Assembly: GCA_045614925.1 (NCBI GenBank)
Contig: JAZLDV010000006.1
Location: forward strand, 1 to 17,252
Length of the DNA: 17,252 nucleotides
Source of the DNA: JAZLDV01 sp045614925
Lineage (GTDB): Bacteria > Bacillota_I > Bacilli_A > Erysipelotrichales > Coprobacillaceae
Reading direction: 5' to 3'
Position 1 is the first letter of the stretch. Each line of letters starts with the position of its first letter. The notes below the pieces were generated by a model. That model had not been told where the DNA came from and made no database searches. It saw only the letters and a program-made list of their open reading frames with translations. Of this stretch, positions 1-7,934 are shown piece after piece. A program made the translations under genes and the position numbers.

Positions 1-1479
1 TACTATCATATGCCAAATATGCTGATTTGCACCATACCAAAGGTTTACATTTGAGTATTGAGAACCTGAAGGAATACGAGTTAAAACAACTGATTTATAA
101 TAAACATTTGTATCAGCGTTATCAACCCATTTAATATCAGCATAGTTAGTAGGGTCATCAAAATTAGAAATAATATCATCTCTTGTATAAACAACAACAG
201 AATCATCCATTTCTATGTTAATTTCGCAATTATGGTGGTCATCAGTATAAGAGCGTATAATTCTATCAACTGTTCCACCACTAACTCTGCAACTAAAGTT
301 AATATTATTGTGCGGCTGGTCATAAGAATAAGTAACTATTGAAGCAAGCACATTATAAGCGTCAAGTATTACATTTTTAACAATGATATAACTACCGCTA
401 TGACAACCTAAACCAAAACCATCCTGACCATTTTTTGGAATACTATTTACATTATCAATAATACATCTTGAACGAGAACCAAGAAGATTACAATTTATAA
501 CGCCATCCACATTAACATTGTTTATTATTACAGATGAATTATCAGGATGAACATATACATTTATTGCACCGTTAGGATTGTCAATACAATTACAGTTAGC
601 AATAACAATATTTTTCATACTTTGTGTATTAACATCTGTTTCAACATCAATACCAAACTGCGGATTAGTTCCGTGGGTATATTCAAAGGTGGAATTTGTA
701 ACTTTGACATCTTCAGCATTAACAATAGACAATCCATTTCTTCTATTATTATAACAGTACACGCCATCAACATATATCTTCTTTGCAGAAGCGGAAAGAC
801 CACCTATAAATACACCATCTCCCCAGCAATTTGTTACTTTAACATTATCAACCCATATTTCTTCACAATCAGAGAGATATAATCCGTAACAATGTTCGCC
901 ACTACTACCAACATGTTCGTCCCTATCTCCAATTATTTCGCCGTTATATATCTTACAATTACTTGCGTTAGTAAAATCAAAGATAGAATAAGTGTCATAA
1001 CTGTTAGGATTAAGAAGTTTAATAATAGCACCATTAAGGTTAATAACTGAATCATCAGGAACAGGAATTGCACTATGATTTTCTGAGGTTATTCTTACAC
1101 CGTAAGTTTTACCATTACTAAACATTACACATTTTCCAGTAGATAGAGCAGAAAGAATAGCAGTTCTATCATCTGTACTTCCATCGCCAACTGCACCAAA
1201 CATTTCAGGTGTTACAACATCAAAACTATTAACAATAGTGCTTGTAATAATTTCCTGAAGTTCTCCGCTTTCTGCCATTTCATCCAGTTTATCTTCTACT
1301 TCCTGACTAATATCAAGATTATCAATATAGGTAGCAAGTTCTTTAACATCACCAGCCAGCCCATTTACATAGTTTACCAGTTTAGCAAGAAGTTCCATAT
1401 AACTTAAACTATCATCGTAAATAAGCGGTAGTGTTTTCTGACACCAAAACCTAAAAGGTTTAATCGTTGTATCCATCAT
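1..1479 (-). CDS. 12: Pre-neck appendage / tail spike protein (gp12-like), C-terminus cut by window edge
   Basis: The reading frame is open from ATG 1479 to the window edge, giving 493 codons without a stop. Residues 1-40 hold an N-terminal virion-attachment segment (key residues PFRFWCQK, then LPLIYDDSLSYMELL) of a type common on Gram-positive phage fibres. Residues 45-85 look like a short coiled coil. Residues 91-104 contain PEMFGAVGDGSTDD, the entry motif of the pectate-lyase-like right-handed beta-helix family. The rest is rich in N, V, I and G in short repeating strands, as expected of a beta-helix. By position (last of the structural genes, after the lower collar) and fold it corresponds to phi29 gp12, the receptor-binding appendage. 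A depolymerase activity is possible but no catalytic residues can be assigned. AAAGGAG stands 8 nt before ATG 1479; a second ATG follows at 1476. Identity as appendage is inferred from order plus fold; the beta-helix class is well supported. Confidence 0.85.
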   Translation of the reverse strand, partial: MMDTTIKPFRFWCQKTLPLIYDDSLSYMELLAKLVNYVNGLAGDVKELATYIDNLDISQEVEDKLDEMAESGELQEIITSTIVNSFDVVTPEMFGAVGDGSTDDRTAILSALSTGKCVMFSNGKTYGVRITSENHSAIPVPDDSVINLNGAIIKLLNPNSYDTYSIFDFTNASNCKIYNGEIIGDRDEHVGSSGEHCYGLYLSDCEEIWVDNVKVTNCWGDGVFIGGLSASAKKIYVDGVYCYNNRRNGLSIVNAEDVKVTNSTFEYTHGTNPQFGIDVETDVNTQSMKNIVIANCNCIDNPNGAINVYVHPDNSSVIINNVNVDGVINCNLLGSRSRCIIDNVNSIPKNGQDGFGLGCHSGSYIIVKNVILDAYNVLASIVTYSYDQPHNNINFSCRVSGGTVDRIIRSYTDDHHNCEINIEMDDSVVVYTRDDIISNFDDPTNYADIKWVDNADTNVYYKSVVLTRIPSGSQYSNVNLWYGANQHIWHMIV

Positions 1480-1492
1480 AATTATTTCTCCT

Positions 1493-2113
1493 TTACCAAA
1501 GACCAAAGAAAAGTGGCTCTAATTCTCTCATAAGTTCTTCATCTATTCTTCTAAATGTTTTACGATATTCATCAAGTAATTCTGAATAACTTTTAGTTCC
1601 TTTTTTACCTTTTTCCGTTTCTGTATGATTTATATTTCCATTATTAGTTGTTTTAGTTGCGTCCGTAAGATACGTGTTATTAGCAACGCTATCGTTATCA
1701 GCGGTAATACCGTTAATTCCACCTTGAGGAGTATCACTAAATAATCTCCATTGTGTATTACCATCTGTACCAGTAAGAACCCTAATCATATCTGTATCTT
1801 TAAAGGGGTCAAAAGGTAAATCATCACTATCGTACAATTTATTAAAGTACGGCATAATAAGATTCATTTTATCTTCCAACCTTAATTTCCACAATCCATA
1901 GGTTTCTTCTGATATTTCTCTAGTGTAAAAATGTTTAAGTATTTTCTTTTCTAGCGGTAGTCTATACGCTTCGTTGAATATAGGAAAATCAAAACTGAAA
2001 ATTTTAGGTGCAGCCTTTGTTACTATTTCATCAACAGAATTGTACCCTTGACTTTCATCGTATCCCGCTTCAACTTCGCATATATACCGCAATTCAGTAG
2101 TATATTTGCTCAT
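1493..2113 (-). CDS. 11: Lower collar protein (gp11-like)
   Basis: A 206-residue protein. The region from about residue 38 to 95 (IFSFDFPIFNEAYR, LEKKILKHFYTREI, LWKLRLEDKMNLIMPYFNKLY) matches the conserved N-terminal segment that I recall from lower collar proteins of phi29-like phages. A low-complexity N/T/D-rich stretch follows at about 115-165, then a charged helix (YSELLDEYRKTFRRIDEELMRELEPLF) ends the protein. In phi29 the lower collar joins the connector to the tail knob. This copy is clearly shorter than phi29 gp11 (about 290 residues). The start is supported by AGGGGTGG just upstream; the stop lies 13 bp before the appendage start, so the two are likely co-translated. The position between fibre genes and appendage agrees with the call. 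Confidence 0.8.
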   Translation of the reverse strand: MSKYTTELRYICEVEAGYDESQGYNSVDEIVTKAAPKIFSFDFPIFNEAYRLPLEKKILKHFYTREISEETYGLWKLRLEDKMNLIMPYFNKLYDSDDLPFDPFKDTDMIRVLTGTDGNTQWRLFSDTPQGGINGITADNDSVANNTYLTDATKTTNNGNINHTETEKGKKGTKSYSELLDEYRKTFRRIDEELMRELEPLFFGLW

Positions 2114-2125
2114 AATACCACCCCT

Positions 2126-2878
2126 TTATCCACCTATAAGGTCTACAAGTTTAATCCCATAAACTCTTAAAGTATATGTTGAATCAATAGTTCCAGTAGT
2201 TGAAGAATTATATGCATAATATACATCAAACTTAAGGTCGCTACCCGAAGCCGTCGCATATCTTGGATAAATACCAACATACGAAGTATTATCTCTGCTA
2301 TATATTTGTCCATTTACTTTTTTAATACAAGTCCAAGAGTGATAACCAAGATTTATTGTACTTTTTGTAGTTATTACAGTACTTCCAGTTGCTAAAATAA
2401 ATGAAGCAGTTGATAACAACCCTTCTGTTATATCTGTATCAGTAGATACATCAACAACAAATAAGTCATAATCTGCCCAATGCGTAGAACTTGCTAAAGT
2501 TACATCTATTCCAGTATCAGTTGCTGAAGTTGAACTGGTAGTAAGATGACCTAAAGATACTTCTTTCAATAAAACTAAACTATCTGTACTCTCCACACTT
2601 ACATCAGCAGTAGCATACTGTGCAACATCAATATTTGTACCATTTTCTGTTATATTAATTTTTCCTGAAGGTTGCGGAACATTAACATTAGCATAAGCAT
2701 ACTGTGCAATATCAATATTTTCACCATTTTCAGTAATATTTATACTGCCTTCAGGTTGAACACCACCTGCCTTATTAGCAATAATAAAATCAAGAGCAAC
2801 TTTTTCACTAGGAACACCACTAGGAAGTTCCAATTCGTTTTCCTCACAATAATTTTTAATCCATTCTGAAAGTGTCAT
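2126..2878 (-). CDS. Head-fibre-like virion protein with tandem repeats (paralogue of the next upstream gene at its N-terminus)
   Basis: A 250-residue protein in three parts. Residues 1-35 (MTLSEWIKNYCEEN, ELPSGVPSEKVALDFI) are a helical module shared with the gene at 2970-3521. Residues 43-67 and 71-95 are two copies of a 25-residue repeat with the core INITENG, NIDxAQYA, separated by PQP. Such repeats are widespread in phage fibre and tail proteins. Residues from about 100 to the end are S/T-rich beta structure ending RVYGIKLVDLIGG, probably an exposed beta-sandwich tip. No catalytic motif is visible. I infer an accessory fibre or decoration protein that attaches through its N-terminus. phi29 places its head fibre gene (8.5) after the capsid gene, so the location between connector and lower collar differs. 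The start is fixed by AAAGGAG with good spacing. Confidence 0.6.
   Translation of the reverse strand: MTLSEWIKNYCEENELELPSGVPSEKVALDFIIANKAGGVQPEGSINITENGENIDIAQYAYANVNVPQPSGKINITENGTNIDVAQYATADVSVESTDSLVLLKEVSLGHLTTSSTSATDTGIDVTLASSTHWADYDLFVVDVSTDTDITEGLLSTASFILATGSTVITTKSTINLGYHSWTCIKKVNGQIYSRDNTSYVGIYPRYATASGSDLKFDVYYAYNSSTTGTIDSTYTLRVYGIKLVDLIGG
2594..2752 (-). repeat. Two tandem 25-codon repeats inside the fibre-like gene
   Basis: Codons 43-67 (2678-2752) and 71-95 (2594-2668) encode SINITENGENIDIAQYA-type and KINITENGTNIDVAQYA-type units with a period of 28 codons. The DNA of the two copies is also similar, so the repeat probably arose by recent tandem duplication or is kept alike by recombination. 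In other phages such units vary in number between relatives. Confidence 0.75.
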
Positions 2879-2923
2879 AACATTTTCTCCTTTCTATTCT
2901 TCATCAGAACTATTACCTATATC
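2838..2923 (-). repeat. Diverged direct repeat, copy B (connector tail + RBS + fibre anchor start)
   Basis: This copy aligns to 3481-3566 without gaps at an offset of 643 bp, with 7 mismatches in 86 bases by hand count. The central 36 bases, covering the RBS and first codons, are identical. The repeat spans the end of the connector gene or its relic, the ribosome binding site and the first codons of each fibre-like gene. Confidence 0.85.
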
Positions 2924-2929
2924 CTTTAA
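2894..2929 (-). pseudogene. Relic of the 3' end of the connector gene
   Basis: Read on the minus strand, this intergenic stretch encodes LKDIGNSSDEE followed by TAG. The intact connector ends ADLGNSSSEE followed by TAG. The same RBS (AAAGGAG) and the same MTLS start follow both copies, at 2878 and at 3521. Upstream of the relic the frame closes after a few codons (TGA at 2945-2947), so it cannot be part of a working gene. It is therefore a leftover of a duplicated or recombined connector tail. Confidence 0.75.
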
Positions 2930-2969
2930 TGTATGGTTATAGTATCAAAGATGTTCATAGGGTGCTCCG

Positions 2970-3521
2970 TTAATCTTCTATCCAGCCTTCTCCATCATAT
3001 ACAATATATTTAACCACTCCCGATACCAAATAATTAGGACTAACAAACTTTGTTGTTAGACTAATAATATATTTAACAGTTACACCACTCACTTCTCCAT
3101 CTTCTACATAATATTCTATTGTTGATGGCCCATCAGAATAAACGATATTATTACCATCATTACTTTTATATAGACTATATACATATGTAATTATATGTTT
3201 ACCATCAAGTATTTTTTGGATAATATCTTCAATCGTTCCCTTAACAGAAGTTATATTTATAGTATTACCTTCATCATCACAATTAACTTGCAATACAAGG
3301 TCATATCCTGCAAACTGTTCCGCCGCCCATTCTCCACTGGCGTTTACCGCAAGAACTTTACCTTCGTCAGCTGAAGTTACTTCGGGCAGGTCGCCACCAC
3401 CACCACTACCATTAGCAACAGTATTAATAAACATTAGTGCAGTTTCTTCATCAGGAATATCCTCAGGAAGTTCAATACTATTTTCCTCACAATAATCCTC
3501 AATCCATTTTGAAAGTGTCAT
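2970..3521 (-). CDS. Head-fibre-like protein with shared N-terminal anchor
   Basis: A 183-residue protein. Residues 1-33 (MTLSKWIEDYCEEN, ELPEDIPDEETALMFI) match the N-terminus of the gene at 2126-2878. A glycine hinge (GSGGGG) and the segment LPEVTSADEGKVLAVNASGEW follow. That LPEVTS, GKVL, W pattern is typical of phage head-fibre and tail-fibre proteins (phi29 gp8.5-type families). The remainder (from about 70) is a beta-rich tip unlike that of the neighbour, ending YIVYDGEGWIED. I infer that both proteins dock on the same virion site through the shared N-terminal module while showing different tips. AAAGGAG and the ATG at 3521 support the start. The 91 bp after its stop hold a relic of the connector gene end. 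Confidence 0.6.
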   Translation of the reverse strand: MTLSKWIEDYCEENSIELPEDIPDEETALMFINTVANGSGGGGDLPEVTSADEGKVLAVNASGEWAAEQFAGYDLVLQVNCDDEGNTINITSVKGTIEDIIQKILDGKHIITYVYSLYKSNDGNNIVYSDGPSTIEYYVEDGEVSGVTVKYIISLTTKFVSPNYLVSGVVKYIVYDGEGWIED

Positions 3522-3566
3522 AACATTTTCTCCTTTCTATTCTTCACTAGAACTATTACCTAAATC
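3481..3566 (-). repeat. Diverged direct repeat, copy A (true connector tail + RBS + fibre anchor start)
   Basis: Partner of 2838-2923. This copy contains the authentic last codons of the connector gene (stop TAG at 3537-3539), the AAAGGAG ribosome binding site, and the first codons of the fibre-like gene starting at 3521. Homology of this kind on both sides of a gene is a natural site for recombination that gains, loses or swaps the fibre gene. Confidence 0.85.
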
Positions 3567-4451
3567 AGCGAACATAGCCTTTACAGAATTACTACCAGTT
3601 TCTCCGTCAAGAATTAACTCCTCATCAAATTCTCTAAAGTCATCCCTATATCTTACATCAATATTAAGACCAAACATTTCATTTATCTTTTCACAAGCCT
3701 GCTTTCTAGCGTTAAGCCTAGAGTAACGATTAGCGATAACGCCACCCATCATTCTAGTAACTTCATCACTTACCATTCTTTCTTTCTTTTGAAAGTTTAC
3801 ATTACTGATTCCAAGATAAGTTAGTGCTTCGTTCCAATATTGAGTTTTAATCTGATAAAGTCTATCAGCAACATAAGGCGCTTCAGTAGATATAGCCTTT
3901 AGAGTATCAGGTTTAATCTGACTAGTTCCAAATATTACTGGCTCATTACCATCATACTGTTTATAAAGATTAAGAAGTGTAAGTCTTTCTGTTTCATCAC
4001 AAGCAACAAGAATCGGTGTTTTTTGAGCATTAACATTTACATCAATCGCTCTATCTATATTATACAATCTCATAGCAAACATTTCAACATCAAGTATTGA
4101 ATTTGTTCTTAACTGATTGTTAAATATAATAACACTATCATCTTCATTTAACTGCTTTTGATAACTATTAGTAGCATAAGCGGTACGCATTCTAGGAACA
4201 TTATAAACATCCCAAGTTCCTGCCGCCATACAACGCAATCCTAGATACCCAAGAACTTCATCTTTAAAGAAGATTGCCTTACCATCAGTAAATAGTGCAA
4301 GTTCAAGGAAACGAGGGTCAACAGAATCAGGTAAATTCTGCCATTCAAACATAGACACCGCAAGTTCAACAAGGCGATTATAATACTGTCTATAAGTGAA
4401 ATTATTTAGCCTTGCACTTTCCCAAAACGCTTTATCTTTTTTTCTTCCCAT
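3537..4451 (-). CDS. 10: Connector / portal (upper collar) protein, gp10-like
   Basis: At 304 residues it is close to the 309 of phi29 gp10 and aligns from memory along most of its length. Shared points include FEWQNLPDSVDPRFLE (35-50), DVYNVPRMRTAY (81-92), NAQKTPILV (141-149), YKQYDGNEPVIF (163-174), APYVADRL (191-198), LGISNVNFQKKERMVSDEV (213-231) and ACEKINEMFGLN near the C-terminus. Twelve copies of this protein form the ring through which DNA enters the capsid; the ring also seats the packaging motor. The start follows AAGGTGG. The stop is 15 bp before the fibre-like gene at 3521. The acidic serine-rich tail (NSSSEE) is the piece found duplicated at 2894-2929. Confidence 0.95.
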   Translation of the reverse strand: MGRKKDKAFWESARLNNFTYRQYYNRLVELAVSMFEWQNLPDSVDPRFLELALFTDGKAIFFKDEVLGYLGLRCMAAGTWDVYNVPRMRTAYATNSYQKQLNEDDSVIIFNNQLRTNSILDVEMFAMRLYNIDRAIDVNVNAQKTPILVACDETERLTLLNLYKQYDGNEPVIFGTSQIKPDTLKAISTEAPYVADRLYQIKTQYWNEALTYLGISNVNFQKKERMVSDEVTRMMGGVIANRYSRLNARKQACEKINEMFGLNIDVRYRDDFREFDEELILDGETGSNSVKAMFADLGNSSSEE

Positions 4452-4463
4452 AATTCCACCACC

Positions 4464-6143
4464 TTATATTGGGTCAACTGGAGTTACTAAATCGCCAGGA
4501 TTTACAACAACGGTAGGATTATCTGTGTTGTAATCATACATAGTTGCTCCATAGTGCCAAAATCTTATACCATTATCATATATGTTTTTAATACGTTTTG
4601 CTTCATCGGCAGGTAAATCTCCGTGTACCGTACATCCAACTGTTTTAACATAATCCCATTTAACTCTATTATGAGCGGTTGGTGTTTTTACTTTATGACA
4701 AGCATACCCAAACATCTGAAAATAATCATCAATTATTGTAGCAAATTCAGGACGAACTTTGCGATTGTAAAAGTAGAAATTTTGAATACCTGCTGATACA
4801 TTCATTCCACCTGCTTGTGTACCGCGAGATTGCGGAGGTTGAAATTCTGCTAATGTTCCACCAACTGCACCCGCTATTACACCGTGAATACCACCGTATT
4901 TAAGTATCCTACCACCCAACTGTTCGGTAGCGTTTTTAGTCTCTAACTGTTGCGTATATACCATTGTAAGAGCAGAAGTAGCAATACTACCAGCATTTTG
5001 AGCAAGCCACGCTTTAAATCCATCAACATTTAAGGCTACTTGAGGATAATTTGAAATAGTTAACCCCTCTTCAAATAATAGTGATATTCCTTTATAATCT
5101 TTAGGTACTAATATATAACTAGCGTTAGGCGTTCTATCACCATAAATACTAAACTGTAAAACATCGTTAACAGTAGTAAAATATTCATAGTGATAAACTG
5201 CTTCTTTACCCTGATTATTACTTACATATAAACAGTTATATGGGTAGCAAAGACATTTATTATTCCTTACCTGATTACCATCTGCTCTTGTCATTGTTTT
5301 ATTAACAACTAAAGATTGACTACCTACAAATTTAGTTCCAGTAGAACTTCCTACCGACACAAATTTTAAAGGCATTATTACCGCCATAGCAATAGCATTA
5401 ATTCTTGATGCAGGAAGAAAGTCCATCCACCATTGTAAAGCAGCCATACCAGTATCAGTTAAAGTGAAAGGAACATCAGCAAAAGGGTTAGTAGTAGGTA
5501 CTCCCGCAGGTGATACACTTGCACCACCTTTATATACTGGATACAAACCACTATACATACTACCGTCAAAATCACCACTTTGTATATCATTCATTTCCTC
5601 ATCTATTGTAGCAAATAGGACAACACATAAATCTTTCAAATCTTCAGCCTGAAGTGTAGGTGTTGTCGCTAAAAGTGAATTATAACAATAATTATATTCG
5701 TACTCACCAGTTGCTAAATTTTCAGGAATAAGATTAGCACCAATAGTATCATCAGCAGTATGCTCTCTTTCTACAAAACATTCACCTAAAGTATAATCAA
5801 ACATCCACGTCTGCATTGGGTCTATCTCATATATAATTTCAGTAACATTATCATTTATGTATTTCAGTTCTTTAATAAAAGCATAAAATACCTTATGTTC
5901 ATATGAAATATTTGTGAAAGCCATATAGTTGCAATCATAAATATCTTCATATTTCTTTTCAACTTTTATACTATTCAGCATAGCACGTTGATATGAATAC
6001 TTACTAAACATAAAAGCGTAATAGTTATCTGCAAGATAAGTCCACTGCTGACTTGCTGAAGAAAAATCCATAGTATCTTCATAAGATTCGCAGAATGGCA
6101 CATCTCTAAAAATCCATACATTACTATTAGGTTGTATATACAT
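4464..6143 (-). CDS. 9: Tail knob protein (gp9-like)
   Basis: A 559-residue protein, near the 599 of phi29 gp9. The N-terminal part carries the conserved stretch NVWIFRDVPFCESYEDTMDF, then YAFIKELKYINDNVT and IYEIDPMQTWMFD, ending in VEREH at about residue 125. This closely parallels phi29 gp9 (VHFEIDVLQTWMFD, IVREH). A glycine/alanine-rich central segment (IHGVIAGAVGGTLAEF) corresponds to the hydrophobic loop that in phi29 gp9 helps cross the membrane. The C-terminus (CHKVKTPTAHNRVKWDYVKT, then GIRFWH) also matches gp9. The protein forms the distal DNA-ejection tube. I prefer ATG 6143 over the in-frame GTG at 6152, because that GTG lies inside the ribosome binding site AAAGGTGG. Confidence 0.93.
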   Translation of the reverse strand: MYIQPNSNVWIFRDVPFCESYEDTMDFSSASQQWTYLADNYYAFMFSKYSYQRAMLNSIKVEKKYEDIYDCNYMAFTNISYEHKVFYAFIKELKYINDNVTEIIYEIDPMQTWMFDYTLGECFVEREHTADDTIGANLIPENLATGEYEYNYCYNSLLATTPTLQAEDLKDLCVVLFATIDEEMNDIQSGDFDGSMYSGLYPVYKGGASVSPAGVPTTNPFADVPFTLTDTGMAALQWWMDFLPASRINAIAMAVIMPLKFVSVGSSTGTKFVGSQSLVVNKTMTRADGNQVRNNKCLCYPYNCLYVSNNQGKEAVYHYEYFTTVNDVLQFSIYGDRTPNASYILVPKDYKGISLLFEEGLTISNYPQVALNVDGFKAWLAQNAGSIATSALTMVYTQQLETKNATEQLGGRILKYGGIHGVIAGAVGGTLAEFQPPQSRGTQAGGMNVSAGIQNFYFYNRKVRPEFATIIDDYFQMFGYACHKVKTPTAHNRVKWDYVKTVGCTVHGDLPADEAKRIKNIYDNGIRFWHYGATMYDYNTDNPTVVVNPGDLVTPVDPI

Positions 6144-6167
6144 TTTTTCCACCTTTCTTTTAAAGAA

Positions 6168-6195
6168 GGGTAGGGATATATTTCAATCCCCACCC
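6168..6195 (-). terminator. Hairpin between capsid and tail genes, likely attenuating terminator
   Basis: On the minus strand, GGGTGGGGAT pairs with ATCCCTACCC (10 bp, one G-U) around an 8-base loop, followed by a weak T-rich run (TTCTTT). The hairpin lies between the capsid stop and the tail ribosome binding site. A leaky terminator here would give much more capsid than tail mRNA, which fits the copy numbers of a phi29-type virion. The function is inferred. Confidence 0.6.
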
Positions 6196-6217
6196 AACGA
6201 GCAGAAGAGTAGTAAGA

Positions 6218-7597
6218 CTATACGTCTATTGTTATAGTTGCCGTACCACTTACACTAGGAGTATATACAGATGTAGCAGTAACAGTTATAGCAAGGTCAG
6301 AATCAGGAGTGTCAGTAATTACAAGGTTTCCGTCCTCATCAATTCTTGCATAATCTTCAGCGTTAGAAGATATACTCCATACAACCTGACTATTAGCAAA
6401 TCCAGTTTTAGTAACAGTTGCAACAAGGTGCAGAACATTACCAGCAGTACCAGCAATAGAAGCAGTAGCAGGTGTAACAGTAATTGCACTAACGGCAGAA
6501 CTAGTTCCATTAGCGACTATTGCAACTGCATTAGCAAACGGAGAAACGCTAAACGTTTTCCAAACGTGATACCAGTAGTTCCAATAAATACCCTCTCCAA
6601 CATACTGTTCTGTGAACTTCAGAAGATTGTCATAAATCATAAAGAAATTCTTATCAACAATGACAGCCTTTACACTAGCAAGGAGCGTCTTATCATCGCT
6701 AGTAAGAGCCACATAATTCGGGTCATCAGCAAATATTTCTGCAAGTCTTTCATCGTCAAAGGTGCTGAAAGAATCAACGAGAATTCTATGTCCCATAAAT
6801 TCTGCCTTATCCATATTGAAAGCGGCGGCGAGAACATCAACATCCATCGCAGCGTCAGCAGCAGCGGTCATAATGAGATACTGATTCTCACGAAGCGTAA
6901 TATTTCTTACACCTGCCATATTATAATCAGTTCTCGGGAAGAGCATATTATTAGAAATAGTCTTGTAATCCTTTGCGTCAGTAGCAGAAGTAGCACCGCT
7001 AGCGGCTACGGGATAAAGGTGTCCTTTTACAATATGTTTTGCAAGAGCGTACTTCATAACAAGGAATTCATCATACTGCGCACCCTTATAAAGCGAGTCA
7101 ACAATCTTCGCAATCAGGTTATCAACACCCTGCCAAGAAAGGAACGCAAGTTGAAGTTCTTCCTGCTGAATAGTAGTCTTATAAAACTTCTTATAATTGA
7201 TAGGATGGAACGCCGCTCTAACGTCAGGAAGCTGACGCTTCAGGTTGTTAGCATAAGCGTTTGCAGGGTCATACTGGAACGGTTTTGCGAGTTCAACAAA
7301 TATCTCCTCAATAGTTTCACCAAAGTCCAGTACACCACGCTTGAATACTGCCCACGGATTAGAGAATTCCATATTAGTAACAAGCGTAAGACCTATTCTA
7401 TTTACGAGAGCAGAAACAAACTCATTCTGAAGAGCGGGATACTGCATAAGAACTGCACCAATCTCTTTAGAGTTAGAGGGCATCTGCGTAGCAATAGGAA
7501 CATAATTTTTGTAGACCGAAGTAGCACTATTTCTAATAGCATTGAGAATATCTACGCTACTGGCGGTCAGTTCAGATACCTGCGGTATAGTAGCCAT
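6218..7597 (-). CDS. 8: Major capsid protein (gp8-like) with C-terminal Ig-like (BIG2) domain
   Basis: A 459-residue protein (phi29 gp8 is 448) with the same architecture. The N-terminal HK97-type shell domain contains DILNAIRNSATSVYKNYVP, VNRIGLTLVT, FGETIEEIFVELAKPFQYD, VDVLAAAFNMDKAEFMGHRI, FFMIYDNLLKFTE, and YWNYWYHVWKTFSVSPFANAV. All have clear counterparts in phi29 gp8. The last 95 residues or so (AITVTPATASI, VVWSISS, LAITVTATS, GTATITIDV) form a bacterial Ig-like BIG2 domain, as phi29 gp8 also has; it projects from the shell surface. The start overlaps the scaffold stop by one base (TAATG), and GGAGGT upstream is a strong ribosome binding site, fitting a highly expressed protein. Confidence 0.96.
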   Translation of the reverse strand: MATIPQVSELTASSVDILNAIRNSATSVYKNYVPIATQMPSNSKEIGAVLMQYPALQNEFVSALVNRIGLTLVTNMEFSNPWAVFKRGVLDFGETIEEIFVELAKPFQYDPANAYANNLKRQLPDVRAAFHPINYKKFYKTTIQQEELQLAFLSWQGVDNLIAKIVDSLYKGAQYDEFLVMKYALAKHIVKGHLYPVAASGATSATDAKDYKTISNNMLFPRTDYNMAGVRNITLRENQYLIMTAAADAAMDVDVLAAAFNMDKAEFMGHRILVDSFSTFDDERLAEIFADDPNYVALTSDDKTLLASVKAVIVDKNFFMIYDNLLKFTEQYVGEGIYWNYWYHVWKTFSVSPFANAVAIVANGTSSAVSAITVTPATASIAGTAGNVLHLVATVTKTGFANSQVVWSISSNAEDYARIDEDGNLVITDTPDSDLAITVTATSVYTPSVSGTATITIDV

Positions 7598-7923
7598 TAT
7601 TTTTTACCTCCAAATAAATCATTAAAACCAATAGTTGTTGCTCTTTCTAGAGCCTTATCTTCGGGAGAATCTTCCCCATCGTTATCAGGATTATTAGAGT
7701 AGCCATTACCCGAGAAAAATCTGTTCTGATAACGCTTCTTCCACATAGCGTCATTCACTTCGTACTTGTGTTTCCAATCCTCACCATTGTCGTTAATCTT
7801 TTCCTCAAGAGAATTGTACGTATCTGTCATATCCTCAAGGAATTTGATACTTTCGTCTGAAGAATCATCACCAATTCTTTCGTGAATCTGATTCAGAAAT
7901 TCTTCTCTAGTTAAAACTGCCAT
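7597..7923 (-). CDS. 7: Scaffolding protein (gp7-like)
   Basis: A 108-residue acidic, strongly helical protein directly upstream of the capsid gene, the position and size class of phi29 gp7 (98 residues). Residues 1-65 (MAVLTREEFLNQI, FLEDMTDTYNSLEEKI, WKHKYEVNDAMWKKRYQNRFF) look like a helical or coiled-coil bundle. A disordered acidic linker follows, then a short tail (ALERATTIGFNDLFGGKK) that could bind the capsid protein. It would shape the prohead and leave before maturation. I chose ATG 7923 because AAAGGAG precedes it. A longer in-frame start at 7962 would overlap the peptidase gene and lacks a ribosome binding site. Sequence identity to gp7 is too low to see by eye; the call rests on order, size and composition. 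Confidence 0.75.
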   Translation of the reverse strand: MAVLTREEFLNQIHERIGDDSSDESIKFLEDMTDTYNSLEEKINDNGEDWKHKYEVNDAMWKKRYQNRFFSGNGYSNNPDNDGEDSPEDKALERATTIGFNDLFGGKK

Positions 7924-7934
7924 TTTTTCTCCTT

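Noticed and set aside
547..882. Plus-strand ORF inside the appendage gene
   Set aside because: Antisense to the open 493-codon appendage frame, low complexity, no ribosome binding site.
6428..7702. Long plus-strand ORF (424 codons) opposite the capsid gene
   Set aside because: It lies antisense to a certain capsid gene, is rich in Ser/Arg/Asn low-complexity, lacks a ribosome binding site and has no family features.
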